A stretch of 47,058 nucleotides of DNA from Halieaceae bacterium UBA3479 (GCA_002377985.1 DFQW01000015.1:5684-52741); one strand, 5' to 3'. Counted from the stretch's first letter, positions 1-9,345 are shown. The notes: generated by a model not told the origin, from the sequence alone. Numbers and translations: made by a program.

Positions 1-93
1 CCATGAAAGGGGAATCAATAACAGCGACAGCCAATGGTCGCCGTACCAAATGCGATGCAATAGACGTTCCAACGAAGCCCGTAAGGCATTCAC
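1..93 (-). CDS. lpxK: Tetraacyldisaccharide 4'-kinase LpxK, N-terminal fragment
   Basis: The first 31 codons of a gene that runs off the left edge. A GTG start at 93-91 overlaps the msbA stop by four bases (GTGA). The peptide contains RIWYGDHWLSLLLIPLSW, which resembles the conserved start of LpxK (E. coli has a similar IW-G---LLLPLSW segment, from memory), the hydrophobic anchor of this inner-membrane kinase. LpxK phosphorylates the 4' position of the lipid A disaccharide, and msbA-lpxK is a common gene pair. The call rests on this short segment and the context; the catalytic P-loop lies outside the window. Confidence 0.8.
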   Translation of the reverse strand, partial: MNALRASLERLLHRIWYGDHWLSLLLIPLSW

Positions 94-1910
94 GGTTCAG
101 CAAAACCCTGCTGATAGAGGCTGCGATAGAGGCCTTCTGATTCCATCAGTTTGGCATGATTGCCGGTAGCAATAATCTTGCCTTTATCCATCACGACAAT
201 AAGATCCGCGCGTTCGACAGTAGATAAACGGTGGGCAATCACCAACGTCGTCCGACCGCTTGCCACGGAGTCGAGAGATGCCTGAATCGCGGCCTCGGAT
301 TCATTATCGAGCGCCGAGGTCGCCTCGTCTAAAATCAACACCGGCGCATCCTTTAAGACTGCTCGCGCAATTGCCAGCCGCTGACGCTGACCGCCCGATA
401 GACCTCCGCCCCCATCACCCAATTTCGTATCCAGACCCTCTGGCAACGCCTCAACAAAACCCCGTGCCTGTGCCACCTCAAGCGCCGCAAGAATGGCTGC
501 ATCGTCCACGGCATCAGCTTGCCCAAATGCCACATTTGCGCGAACGGTATCGCTAAATAACACGATGTGCTGAAACACAACGGCGAGCTGGCGCCGGTAG
601 TCGCTCAGGCAAAACTCTTCGATGGGATGCCCGTCCAGTAGAATTCGCCCCGCATCGGGCGCGTAAAAACGACATAAAAGTTGAATGAGGCTGGTTTTAC
701 CTGCCCCGGAACGCCCTACGAAAGCGACGAGACTACCCGCGGGAATATGCAAATCCAACTCGTTGAGGGCAGGACTATCGCTACCGGGATAGGCGAAACT
801 GACCGCATCGAAGGTCAGCTCTCCGGTGGCGCGCGATAGCGACAACGTACCGACATCCCTCTCTAGCGGCGTATCAATCTGGGCGAATAGATCCTCCGCC
901 GCGGCAAGACCCCGCTGCACCACACTCTGCACATTGGTCAGCGTCCGAATCGGCTTGCCGAGCTGGGTTGCGGCAGCGATAAACGCCACCAAAGACCCCG
1001 CCGTAAATCCCGCCAATATTTGCGGATCAAGCGCAAACCAAAACAGCGCCCCTAGCGCAAAGGACAGCACGATTTGCGCAATCGGCGTGGACACCGCTTG
1101 CACAAACGCCAGCTTCAAACTCTGGATGCGATTAAATTGGCTCGCCGCCTTAAATCTTGCGCTCTGTTGCTCTGTCGCCGCGAACATCCGGATCTCATCA
1201 AAAGCGTGGACGCTCTCGTTACTGAGCTGGGTCACCTCCCCCATCGACTCTTGAATCCGGCGACTGTAGCGCCGGAAGTGTTTGCTCACCGCTAACACAA
1301 CGCCTGCGATTGCCGGCACGATGGCGAAAAAAACCAAGGTGAGCTTCCAGTTGAGATACACCATGTAGCTGATCAAGGCGATGACTGTGAGACCGTCTCT
1401 CAACATGGTTTTGAGGGCTTCGGAGCACGCGCCGCTGACCTGCTCCACATTAAAGGTCAATTTTGATACGAGCTCACCATGAGAGTATTGGTCGATGGCA
1501 ACTTTCGGCATCCGAATGAGCACATCGAAAACCTGTGTTCGAAGTCGATGCACAACACCGCGGGCAACGATATTCATGAAGTAGTTACCCAGAAAATAAC
1601 CGCTGGCCCGGATGAAGGCGAGGACTATTGCGGCGATGGGCACCGCCACTCTGGCATAGTCCAGGGCGGACTTGTCCCCCTGCGGCCACAGCCAATAGGA
1701 CATTTGGGAAACAACGCCGATATCTATTTGCGGAGATTGGCCAAGGGAGTCGAGTAAAAACTGGGTAAGATCTGCCAGCAGTACATTTGCTCCGGAGTAG
1801 ACGACAAAGCCAAAAATACTCAGCAAAAACGCGACCGAGTAATGCAAAACGTAGGTCAAAAGCCGCCGGTAGAGCGCCCAGTCGCTCCCTTTATGGATCA
1901 CTGATTTCAA
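90..1910 (-). CDS. msbA: Lipid A flippase/ABC exporter MsbA
   Basis: A 606-residue half-transporter: an N-terminal six-helix exporter domain (about residues 15-330) fused to an ATPase domain. Visible motifs are Walker A GRSGAGKT (about 398-405), the signature LSGGQRQR, Walker B VLILDEATSALD and the switch histidine in IAHRLST. MsbA flips core-lipid A across the inner membrane. The start is TTG at 1910-1908, overlapping the exbD stop (TTGA), with GAGGAA four bases upstream. Length is normal for MsbA. lpxK follows with a GTGA overlap, which supports MsbA over a generic exporter. Confidence 0.93.
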   Translation of the reverse strand: MKSVIHKGSDWALYRRLLTYVLHYSVAFLLSIFGFVVYSGANVLLADLTQFLLDSLGQSPQIDIGVVSQMSYWLWPQGDKSALDYARVAVPIAAIVLAFIRASGYFLGNYFMNIVARGVVHRLRTQVFDVLIRMPKVAIDQYSHGELVSKLTFNVEQVSGACSEALKTMLRDGLTVIALISYMVYLNWKLTLVFFAIVPAIAGVVLAVSKHFRRYSRRIQESMGEVTQLSNESVHAFDEIRMFAATEQQSARFKAASQFNRIQSLKLAFVQAVSTPIAQIVLSFALGALFWFALDPQILAGFTAGSLVAFIAAATQLGKPIRTLTNVQSVVQRGLAAAEDLFAQIDTPLERDVGTLSLSRATGELTFDAVSFAYPGSDSPALNELDLHIPAGSLVAFVGRSGAGKTSLIQLLCRFYAPDAGRILLDGHPIEEFCLSDYRRQLAVVFQHIVLFSDTVRANVAFGQADAVDDAAILAALEVAQARGFVEALPEGLDTKLGDGGGGLSGGQRQRLAIARAVLKDAPVLILDEATSALDNESEAAIQASLDSVASGRTTLVIAHRLSTVERADLIVVMDKGKIIATGNHAKLMESEGLYRSLYQQGFAEP

Positions 1911-2329
1911 CGTATTCCTCGCTCGGACACGGGCTGGGTCGCTATGGTGAGCTGTCGCAAATTCAACTGTGCCGCCACGTCCAGTACCGTCACGACATAG
2001 TGATGTGGGGTCATTGCATCGGCGGACAAGGTCACCGGCATGTCACTATTGCCATTGATTTGTCGCTGAATCGCCACCTCGAGACCGACCGCATCACTCG
2101 GCACCTGCCGCCCATTTAACCGCATCTCACCGTTGGCATCGACAGTCAGCAGCAACGACACATCAGTAGAGGCGACTCCGCCCTCCGCCTCCGGCAACGT
2201 TAGTGTTAATTGAGTGAATTCCGAAAATCGACTGGATACCATGAAAAAAATCAGTAGCAAAAAAACAACATCAATCAACGGCGTCAAATTGATGGAGACA
2301 TCGGCACGCGGTAGGCGTCGGAAATTCAA
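1907..2329 (-). CDS. exbD: ExbD/TolR-family biopolymer transport protein
   Basis: A 140-residue protein with a short cytoplasmic N-terminus, one transmembrane helix (about residues 16-34) and a periplasmic domain. The helix contains TPLIDVVFLLLIFFMV, whose Asp20 corresponds to the proton-channel aspartate of ExbD/TolR. With ExbB it forms a proton-driven motor that energises an outer-membrane or envelope process. The start is TTG at 2329-2327, overlapping the exbB stop as TTGA. Its place beside msbA-lpxK rather than tonB or tol genes is common in gammaproteobacteria; which TonB-like partner it serves cannot be told from here. Confidence 0.9.
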   Translation of the reverse strand: MNFRRLPRADVSINLTPLIDVVFLLLIFFMVSSRFSEFTQLTLTLPEAEGGVASTDVSLLLTVDANGEMRLNGRQVPSDAVGLEVAIQRQINGNSDMPVTLSADAMTPHHYVVTVLDVAAQLNLRQLTIATQPVSERGIR

Positions 2330-2949
2330 GCGTCTTGCTCCTTCTGCTGCTTACCATGCAGTGCGTCAACCAATTTAGTTGCCTCTCTCTCGAGGCCCAC
2401 CACCAACCCCTCAACCCGTGCGGCATAGTGCCGATGCATTACCAAACTCGGAATCGCCACCGCCAGCCCCGCTGCCGTCGTCAGCAATGCCTCGGAAATA
2501 CCGCCCGCCAGCACGTTCGCATTGCCGGTCCCATGCGTAGTAATGTCCGCAAAAACACTGATCATCCCCAGCACAGTCCCCAACAGGCCCAGTAACGGCG
2601 TTACCGCGGCAATGGTACCGAGCGCATTGAGGTGTCGCTCTAAACTGTGAATCACGTGCGACGCCGCCTCGCGAATACTTTCCCGCATGACGTCCCTGCC
2701 TTGATGTTGATTCACCAAACCTGCCGTCAGAATCTCCCCCAACGGGGATTCCTCTCTCAACGCCTTGAGTTGTTGGGGCGTCAACCCATCGCGGTGCAAC
2801 TGCTGCCATACAAACGCGAGCAGGTGCTTCGGCGCTATCTTTTCGCTATTCAGCGCAAAGTGCCTCTCGATACAGATTGCCAGGGCGATAACCGAACACG
2901 CCACAATCAGCGGCATGACCCAGCCACCCGCGGCCAGCAGTTGATACAC
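2326..2949 (-). CDS. exbB: ExbB/TolQ/MotA-family proton channel protein
   Basis: A 207-residue protein with the family layout: an N-terminal helix (GGWVMPLIVACSVIALAICI), a cytoplasmic loop, then two helices around LGTIAAVTPLLGLLGTVLGM and LLTTAAGLAVAIPSLV. These last two are the MotA/TolQ/ExbB signature segments. It pairs with ExbD to form the proton-driven motor. The start is GTG at 2949-2947, preceded by GGAGGG at a good distance. It lies 74 bases downstream of comEC and is coupled to exbD by a TTGA overlap, so exbB-exbD-msbA-lpxK is probably one transcription unit. Confidence 0.92.
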   Translation of the reverse strand: MYQLLAAGGWVMPLIVACSVIALAICIERHFALNSEKIAPKHLLAFVWQQLHRDGLTPQQLKALREESPLGEILTAGLVNQHQGRDVMRESIREAASHVIHSLERHLNALGTIAAVTPLLGLLGTVLGMISVFADITTHGTGNANVLAGGISEALLTTAAGLAVAIPSLVMHRHYAARVEGLVVGLEREATKLVDALHGKQQKEQDA

Positions 2950-3023
2950 AGAACACCCTCCCTCTTGTCGATGAAGTATACCCAGCCCCTAGGATCTACC
3001 CCACCGCTGCTTTTGGCAGGTAT

Positions 3024-5360
3024 TTACGGCAATTTGAGCCAGTATGGCGTGCCAATCCCTCGCTGCGTGGTGACACTCAGATTCCGATTTTGGCCGAAAC
3101 GAATTTGGATAGCCCCTGTCGATGCGGTATTAACCGCCGTAGTGCTGCGCATTTGCTTTATGCGGTCCAACACCTCAGTGTGGGGATGCCCGAACCGATT
3201 ACCGCGACCGGCACTGATGAGCGCCCAGACGGGATCCACCCATTTAAGCAACGCATAGCCACTGGATGAAGCGCTGCCATGGTGGGCCACCAACAACACG
3301 TCGGAGGAGAGAGCTGCTCGCCAGTAACGTATCAGTTGCCGCTCCCGATCAGCCGAAATATCCCCCAGTGCGAGCATTTGATGTCCATTGACACTGAGCA
3401 GGAATCCGCAGGATTGATCATTGGTATCTGAAGTCCCCTGACCCGATCCATTAACCAGCAAGATTTCCACCGTCCCCCATCGCCATCGCTCTCCATTCCT
3501 GCAAGGCTCCCCGGCAAAACCTAAATGCCGCCTTATGGGCATTCGCTCTTCAAGAAAAGCCAAACCACCGCTGTGGTCCCTGTCCCCGTGACTAACCACC
3601 AGTACATCGAGAGCGTCGATACCCCGTGAACTGAGGTAAGGCAGTATCGTTTTCTCGGCCTGACTAAAGCCGCCGGGGTATCCGTCACCGGTGTCATAGA
3701 GCATCGCTTTTCCATCACTCTCGATGACGACGGCAAGACCTTGGCCTACGTCCAAAATGGTCACCATTGTCTCGAAATTCGTTCGGGGCACATCGAGCGC
3801 CAGCATCACTACGATCGCATATGCCAACAGCGCGAGCCGCCGGTAGCTGGTCCAACAAAAAATACCGATCACCGCGAGAATGAAGCCGGGCAATGGCAGG
3901 GTGTGCCGCACCATCGCGCAGTAGTCACAAGACCGGAGTAATCCGATGGCAAAGGGCACGAGAGATTCCCAAGTCCAGACACTCACCTCCAGCAAAAAAA
4001 TTGAGAGCGTTGGCAGCGGTCCACTGAGTAATGTTCCAACGAACCCGACAGGCACCATAACCAGTGTCACCGCAGGGATCATGACGATATTTGTCAGAAT
4101 GCCCAGCCAGCTGGCCTCGCCGAACCAAAACAATGTCAGCGGCGCCATGAGAAGCACCAGCTTGATCTGCAACAAGAATAGACCGGACAGGACAGAGGTT
4201 CTGCCAGTGTCCGTTACCAAGATCCATGTGGCCACAGCACTCAGCCAAAAGCTCGCGCCCAAGGCTATCGTCGGCTCCCAGAGCAACATCGCTGTCAGCG
4301 CCAGCAGTAACGAGCGCCGACTTTCGCTCGACCAGCCCAATAGGCGGGGAGCTTTGGCCGCAAACAGCATTAAAAAAGCGCGTTGTGCCGGTAGCGGTGC
4401 ACCAATGAGGAGAACGTAAAGTCCCGAAACCAGCAAAACACCCGCCGTTGCCAGGGCGTTGGTTCCCCGGTCACCGGGTACTCTCCCGAGCCTGCGCGGG
4501 AGCTGGGTGATTTGAGTGACCAACCCGGCCAACAGTGCGATGTGCAATCCACTGATGACGACCAGATGGACGATGCCGAGTTGCTTCAGATCAGACCAAA
4601 GCAGCGGTGAAATTCCCCGGGGGTCGCCCAGAAGCAATGCCCGAAGCACAACCCACCCCTCTCCCTCTCTAAGCGCCCATTGATCCAGGAGCCTTCCGCG
4701 AAAATCGCTGAGCCAATCGGTTTGCTGCATTTGATCAAGAGGCGCCATCACCGTAGCGGCCGCATCCACGCCTCGGGCCGCCCAACGCCCCTGATCAGGG
4801 AGCACGCCCGGGTTCCACTGACTGCCGAGAGGCCTCAGTCGCACTGGCCCCGACACGAGGGCACCGTATCGCATGGCATGACTCAACTGTGTGCTGTCCA
4901 GATGCTGACTTAGCAGTAGCCGCCGGGGCCCCCTGCATCGCTCGTCTGACAGCTCCAACACCTCAAGCTCAGCCGTTACCCGCCAACCTCCCCAAGCAGC
5001 CGGCTCGGTTTCCGGCAAGGTATCGACGCGCCCGGTTATAGTCACCCGCTGCCCAAGGCAGGCCTCAGGCAGTCTGGCGTCCAGCCAGAGCAGGCCATTA
5101 AGCGCCCCCAAAACACATCCAAGAAGCATCCACGTCATCACCGGCTGGCGCCAACACCACAACGCGGGCAGGAGCGCGACGGTGATCAATCCCCAATGGG
5201 GATCGGGTAGAGCGAGGCTCAGTATCGCCCCCGCCATAACGCCGAGAAGATCTCGGGCTCGCAGCGAACCCGGAGGGTCACTCGGAGGGTCGAATTTTCT
5301 CAGGCGACACAAACTGGAGAGACTCGTCGTGACCAGCCTCCAGTGAAGCGACGCTCCCAT
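3024..5360 (-). CDS. comEC: DNA internalization protein ComEC/Rec2
   Basis: A 778-residue protein with the three ComEC modules in order: N-terminal helices followed by an OB-like periplasmic domain (DUF4131; CLGQRVTITGRV), the multi-helix Competence domain (HLVVISGLHIALLAG), and a C-terminal metallo-beta-lactamase domain starting near LDVGQGLAVVIE with the metal motif SHGDRDHSGGL. ComEC is the inner-membrane channel that passes single-stranded DNA during natural transformation. Length is normal for a full ComEC. An ATG at 5360-5358 is the assumed start; a later in-frame ATG near residue 42 (MAGAILSLALPDP) cannot be excluded. It diverges from the DUF2062 gene with 85 bases between. Confidence 0.93.
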   Translation of the reverse strand: MGASLHWRLVTTSLSSLCRLRKFDPPSDPPGSLRARDLLGVMAGAILSLALPDPHWGLITVALLPALWCWRQPVMTWMLLGCVLGALNGLLWLDARLPEACLGQRVTITGRVDTLPETEPAAWGGWRVTAELEVLELSDERCRGPRRLLLSQHLDSTQLSHAMRYGALVSGPVRLRPLGSQWNPGVLPDQGRWAARGVDAAATVMAPLDQMQQTDWLSDFRGRLLDQWALREGEGWVVLRALLLGDPRGISPLLWSDLKQLGIVHLVVISGLHIALLAGLVTQITQLPRRLGRVPGDRGTNALATAGVLLVSGLYVLLIGAPLPAQRAFLMLFAAKAPRLLGWSSESRRSLLLALTAMLLWEPTIALGASFWLSAVATWILVTDTGRTSVLSGLFLLQIKLVLLMAPLTLFWFGEASWLGILTNIVMIPAVTLVMVPVGFVGTLLSGPLPTLSIFLLEVSVWTWESLVPFAIGLLRSCDYCAMVRHTLPLPGFILAVIGIFCWTSYRRLALLAYAIVVMLALDVPRTNFETMVTILDVGQGLAVVIESDGKAMLYDTGDGYPGGFSQAEKTILPYLSSRGIDALDVLVVSHGDRDHSGGLAFLEERMPIRRHLGFAGEPCRNGERWRWGTVEILLVNGSGQGTSDTNDQSCGFLLSVNGHQMLALGDISADRERQLIRYWRAALSSDVLLVAHHGSASSSGYALLKWVDPVWALISAGRGNRFGHPHTEVLDRIKQMRSTTAVNTASTGAIQIRFGQNRNLSVTTQRGIGTPYWLKLP

Positions 5361-5445
5361 CCCAACCCAACATCACTGGTCAAATCGGAGCGACAAACGA
5401 CTATGATAGGCGCCTTGTATTAACCGTCGATCCCATACCGCACAA

Positions 5446-5964
5446 ATGCTCAAAAAACGCCTCAGGAAATGGATTCCAACGCCGGGAAAATTGCGTCAGC
5501 ACCAATCGCTTAAGATCTTTGGCAGTTGGATCGAGGAAACGCGGCTTTGGCAACTCAGTCGTCACGGCACCGCTAAAGCATTCGCCATTGGCCTCTATTG
5601 CGCGATGCTGCCCATCCCCGGACAAATGTTTATCGCCGTGGCGCTGGCGATTATTTTCACAGCCAATTTACCGCTGAGCTTCGCACTGATCTTCATCACA
5701 AACCCGCTGACCATGCCCGCAATATTTTACGGAGCTTACAAGCTGGGGGCTTGGCTAATGGGAACGCGCCCGATAGACGTCGAGTTTCAGGCGTCATGGA
5801 CGTGGTTTACCCACAGTATTGAGGAAATATGGGTACCACTGGTAATCGGATCTCAGGTTCTGGGGGTAATTTTCGCTCTGCTGGGCTACGTGCTGATCGA
5901 TACGCTGTGGCGCGCCACGATTCGCCGGCAGTGGCGCGCGCGACAGCGACGGCGACGTCAATGA
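5446..5964 (+). CDS. DUF2062 inner-membrane protein
   Basis: A 172-residue protein of the DUF2062 family, recognised from its basic N-terminus (MLKKRLRKWIPTP), the segment HGTAKAFAIGLYCAMLPIPG and the hydrophobic stretch ITNPLTMPAIFYGAYKLGAW. About three transmembrane helices are visible, followed by a strongly basic C-terminus (RRQWRARQRRRRQ). The molecular function is unknown; the gene is often a neighbour of comEC in gammaproteobacteria. A possible -10 element TATGAT lies at 5402-5407. Its stop overlaps that of the convergent lolE by seven bases. Confidence 0.85.
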   Translation: MLKKRLRKWIPTPGKLRQHQSLKIFGSWIEETRLWQLSRHGTAKAFAIGLYCAMLPIPGQMFIAVALAIIFTANLPLSFALIFITNPLTMPAIFYGAYKLGAWLMGTRPIDVEFQASWTWFTHSIEEIWVPLVIGSQVLGVIFALLGYVLIDTLWRATIRRQWRARQRRRRQ

Positions 5965-7163
5965 CTCAAGGTATCCGCAAGGGGTAGCCTTGCGGCGCGA
6001 AACGCGGGAATCGACGCCGCGAGCACCGATAGAAAAATCGCGATAGCGCCCGTGGTAATAAAATCCTGCCACCTCATGTCCACGGGAACGAAGGCAAGGG
6101 GATAGACGTCCGTCTGCAACAGTGGAATGCCCAGTAGCCGCTCCAGAAGCTGCGCGGCTTCAGGAGTGCTTGCAGCAAGTATCCAGCCAAGGCCGGCACC
6201 GATTGCGGCCCCCACAGTGCCAATCACCGCTCCCTGCAGGAAAAATATCGTCACAATATCGCGGCGCATAGCACCCATCGTAACCAGCATGGCGACAATT
6301 TTGCGCCGATCCGTGACCACGAGCATCAGAGACGACACCACGTTAAAAGCCGCAACAAAAATCACCGTGAACAGGATCAGGCCGATCAGATCGCGGGACA
6401 GTTGGATTGCCGAGTACAGGTTGCCGTGGGTTGCTCGCCAATCATTTACGCGAAAAGTCGATGGCACCATTTGCATGACGTCCCACCGCCACTGGGAGGC
6501 CGCAAATACATCGTGCAATGCGATAGCGATACTCTCTACACCCGGAGAGGCCGATTCAGCTTGAGGTAGGGCACGCCGGTGAACCAGCGCCAGGGTTTCA
6601 TCCAGCTCTGTACCCGAGTGCAGAAGTCCGCGCAGTGATACGCTTATCGACGAATAGCGATTACCGCCCTGTGCCGGAATAATAAAGGTCACTGCGTCAC
6701 CAATAGACAGCCCAAGGCGCGAAGCCAATGACTTACCCAGGATCAGATCCCGCTCGCCCATTTCTGCCAGATTGGGCTCCAGCAGAACCCCGTAATGATC
6801 CAACCCATCATCATCCATCGCCATGAGCTGCGTCGCGAACACTTCGCGCCCACGCAACAGCAAAGCGTCCATCGCCCTGAAACGCCGGACACTCGCCACC
6901 TCGGAGTGCTGTGATAATGCCTCTACCAAAACAGACCACTCCCCAGCTTGGGCTGACCCGGTAACGAGAATATGCGGGACCAGAGAGAGAATCCGCTCAC
7001 GCATCTCCCGATCAAAGCCATTCATCACCGACTGCACTGTCAAAAGAAGTGCAATCGCCAGCGCCAGACCGGCAATGGAAACTCTGGATAAAAATGCAGA
7101 CAGTCCTCGCCCCGGATCCAGAGCCTGCCTCAGCGCAATCATCAATCGTAAGCGCCAGGGCAC
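5958..7163 (-). CDS. lolE: Lipoprotein-releasing ABC transporter permease, LolE-type
   Basis: A 401-residue MacB/FtsX-type permease: one N-terminal helix (SIAGLALAIALLLTVQSVMNGF), a large periplasmic domain, then three C-terminal helices (about residues 255-395). VQSVMNGFDREMRERIL is the LolC/LolE signature region. LolCDE extracts outer-membrane lipoproteins from the inner membrane and hands them to LolA. The start is GTG at 7163-7161, sharing one base with the lolD stop (TAGTG). It is the second permease of the cluster; assignment as LolE rather than LolC rests on gene order (lolC-lolD-lolE) and weaker similarity to the LolC N-terminus. Confidence 0.88.
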   Translation of the reverse strand: MPWRLRLMIALRQALDPGRGLSAFLSRVSIAGLALAIALLLTVQSVMNGFDREMRERILSLVPHILVTGSAQAGEWSVLVEALSQHSEVASVRRFRAMDALLLRGREVFATQLMAMDDDGLDHYGVLLEPNLAEMGERDLILGKSLASRLGLSIGDAVTFIIPAQGGNRYSSISVSLRGLLHSGTELDETLALVHRRALPQAESASPGVESIAIALHDVFAASQWRWDVMQMVPSTFRVNDWRATHGNLYSAIQLSRDLIGLILFTVIFVAAFNVVSSLMLVVTDRRKIVAMLVTMGAMRRDIVTIFFLQGAVIGTVGAAIGAGLGWILAASTPEAAQLLERLLGIPLLQTDVYPLAFVPVDMRWQDFITTGAIAIFLSVLAASIPAFRAARLPLADTLSH

Positions 7164-7843
7164 TACGGATTCTCGAGGCGACCCGACTGCAGAATCTGCA
7201 GGCGATCCATTCGCTGGGCAATATCAGGGTCATGGGTGACGACAACGAAAGCGGTCTTGTAAGGACGAAACGTTTGCATTGCCTCTAACACTTGATCGGC
7301 GGTCGCTGGGTCCAGATTCCCGGTAGGCTCATCCATTAAGACACAGGCAGGTTCGTTCACCAGCGCCCGCGCAATGGCCACGCGCTGCCTCTCACCACCC
7401 GACAGGGCGGCGGGTCGATGGCTGATTCGCTCGGACAACCCCAAGCGATCAAGCAGATCTTTGGCGCGCTCTTCAGCAGCGAACTTTGTCAGCCCGCCTA
7501 TTCGAGCCGGCATCGCGACATTCTCTAGCGCGGAGAACTCGGGCAACAGATGATGCATTTGAAACACAAATCCCAGATTTTGATTGCGCCACAGACTGCG
7601 CTCGCGTTCGTTCATGTCACGAAACAAACGGCCAGACACAGCCACATCACCGGCACTGGGAACATCGAGCCCCCCGAGCAAATTCAACAGCGTAGATTTG
7701 CCCGAGCCTGAAGCACCCACAATCGCAAGCCACTCGCCACTCATGACAGTGAGGTCCAGCCCCGACAACACCACAATATCCTGTCGCCCGTCGCCGTAAC
7801 GCTTGCCCACCCCGCGGGCCGAGATTACCGGAGCATCAAGCAT
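7163..7843 (-). CDS. lolD: Lipoprotein-releasing ABC transporter ATPase LolD
   Basis: A 226-residue ABC ATPase with Walker A GASGSGKST (residues 43-51), signature LSGGERQRVAIARAL and Walker B CVLMDEPTGNLD, followed by a VVTHD switch region. LolD drives lipoprotein release by LolC/LolE. The frame is open further upstream, but the ATG at 7843-7841 was chosen because it gives the normal LolD length, starts MLDAPVISARGVGKRYG like other LolD proteins, and overlaps the lolC stop by eight bases. The single-base overlap with lolE supports one operon. Confidence 0.93.
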   Translation of the reverse strand: MLDAPVISARGVGKRYGDGRQDIVVLSGLDLTVMSGEWLAIVGASGSGKSTLLNLLGGLDVPSAGDVAVSGRLFRDMNERERSLWRNQNLGFVFQMHHLLPEFSALENVAMPARIGGLTKFAAEERAKDLLDRLGLSERISHRPAALSGGERQRVAIARALVNEPACVLMDEPTGNLDPATADQVLEAMQTFRPYKTAFVVVTHDPDIAQRMDRLQILQSGRLENP

Positions 7844-9071
7844 AATTGAGCGCCTCCGCCGCAGGGATCCGAGCTGCGCGCCAGGCAGGATACACACTCG
7901 CGAAAATACTGAGCACCAAAGCAGTCGCCACTACGGCCCAGACGTCAGCCCACAGAAGCTGAGACGGCAGGCCACCAATGTAATACACCGCCGGATCAAA
8001 CAAGACCCAACCCAGCGTCCGTTCGAGCCACATCGATAGCTCGGATACAGAGGTTGCCACCCAAATGCCCAAAGATGCCCCTGCGAGGATACCGGCTACC
8101 GCAAGTATCAATCCATGCCCCAAAAAGACGGCCAGAAGTCGCTGAGGCGACAGACCCAGGACCTGGAGAATCGCAATATCAGATCGCTTCTCAGTCACCG
8201 ACATCGTCAGCATTGAAATCAAATTAAACGCCGCAACCAAAATAACGGAGGTCAGCAATACTCCCACCGTCAGCTTCTCCATTCTGATTGCAGTGAACAG
8301 CGATCCTTGCGAGCTGCGCCAATCGGTAATGGTTTCATAGGACCCGCTCATGGAAGCAATAAAGGTCCTGATCTCCTCAAGCCGCTCCCTGTCGCGCGCG
8401 CGGATCTGAACGCCACGCGACCCCGCAGAGGCAAATAAACGCTGGGCGGTGTCGAATGATACAAATCCTTCAAAGGCATCAGGCTGAGCGCCGACCTCAA
8501 ATATCCCCGCCACCCGCAGTGATCGCAAGGCCGGAAAAACCCCCAGAGGCGTCATTGTCAGCCTTGGCAGTACCACTTCGACCTCGTCATCGATACCCAC
8601 CCCCAGCATACGCGCCGCGTCGGCACCCAGAATCACCGTAAATGGCTGTTCATATATGGCTTCAACGCCACCCGCTATCACGTGCTCCTCTATCGGGGTA
8701 ACCTGAGTGAGCCCTGCCTCTGGAATCCCGGTCAGCTTGATTCCGCGATTGCGCTCACCGCGACGCATCAGGACCGTACCCCGATGCATGATGCTCACGG
8801 CCACCACGTCGGGATGGACCGCTATCTCGTCAGAAAGCGCTAGCAACGAAGCAGGAGGCAAGGAGCCCGTCTCCAGGACCAGATCCGGTGAAATTGACAG
8901 CAACCTTTGGCGCAGCTCCAGCGCAAAGCCATTCATCACCGAGAGCACGACGATCAACGCAGCAACCCCCAGCATCATGCCCAAAAGCGACGCCAGTGCC
9001 ACGAACCGAGTGAAGCGTTGCTGACCTCCACCCAGCGTAAAGCGCAGCATGAGTTCCCAGAGGAGTTGCAA
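7836..9071 (-). CDS. lolC: Lipoprotein-releasing ABC transporter permease LolC
   Basis: About 411 residues, MacB/FtsX fold: an N-terminal helix containing GVAALIVVLSVMNGF, a periplasmic domain, and three C-terminal helices. RFTRFVALASLLGMMLGVAAL matches the LolC N-terminal signature. The frame stays open to 9251, but that would overlap nqrM by more than 100 bases and add an atypical hydrophilic extension. Aligning with the E. coli LolC N-terminus by eye puts the start at TTG 9071-9069; an ATG at 9050-9048 with a GGGA upstream is the main alternative. It lies about 50 bases downstream of nqrM on the same strand. Confidence 0.88.
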   Translation of the reverse strand: MQLLWELMLRFTLGGGQQRFTRFVALASLLGMMLGVAALIVVLSVMNGFALELRQRLLSISPDLVLETGSLPPASLLALSDEIAVHPDVVAVSIMHRGTVLMRRGERNRGIKLTGIPEAGLTQVTPIEEHVIAGGVEAIYEQPFTVILGADAARMLGVGIDDEVEVVLPRLTMTPLGVFPALRSLRVAGIFEVGAQPDAFEGFVSFDTAQRLFASAGSRGVQIRARDRERLEEIRTFIASMSGSYETITDWRSSQGSLFTAIRMEKLTVGVLLTSVILVAAFNLISMLTMSVTEKRSDIAILQVLGLSPQRLLAVFLGHGLILAVAGILAGASLGIWVATSVSELSMWLERTLGWVLFDPAVYYIGGLPSQLLWADVWAVVATALVLSIFASVYPAWRAARIPAAEALNYA

Positions 9072-9123
9072 TGCAGTTACCGCGTTAGTTGCGGAAGACC
9101 AGACCGCAGTAACAGGCACGCCC

Positions 9124-9345
9124 TCAACGATCTGACGCCCGAGGATCATACTCACGCACCGTTGCCGCTGAAGAGGCGGCCTCACAGCGCTGCGGATTGC
9201 CACCGCAAATTTCGCATTCCTGATCGATACCGACTGCACCCAAGCCACCACAGGAACCGGTTATGGGCGGCCGACCAAAAATCACGCCCACAGACATGGC
9301 CAAAATAACCACCACAAAAACGACCAGGGAAATTAAAAATGTCAT
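9124..9345 (-). CDS. nqrM: Na(+)-NQR maturation protein NqrM (DUF539)
   Basis: A 73-residue protein with one N-terminal helix (residues 4-24) and a cysteine-rich tail: SCGGLG followed by CEICGGNPQRC. This is the NqrM/DUF539 pattern. NqrM is required for maturation of Na+-NQR, probably by delivering the iron held between NqrD and NqrE (established for Vibrio). The ATG at 9345-9343 has GAGGA upstream. It sits 25 bases after apbE, at the end of the nqr cluster as in Vibrio. Confidence 0.93.
   Translation of the reverse strand: MTFLISLVVFVVVILAMSVGVIFGRPPITGSCGGLGAVGIDQECEICGGNPQRCEAASSAATVREYDPRASDR

Noticed and set aside
2647..3258. 203-codon plus-strand frame over exbB and the comEC end
   Set aside because: Antisense shadow of two well-recognised genes; no recognisable domain.
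3946..4419. 157-codon plus-strand frame within comEC
   Set aside because: Antisense shadow of comEC with low-complexity Ser/Thr-rich composition.
9072..9251. Extension of lolC upstream to 9251
   Set aside because: It would overlap nqrM by over 100 bases, has no similarity to LolC N-termini, and lacks a ribosome-binding site.
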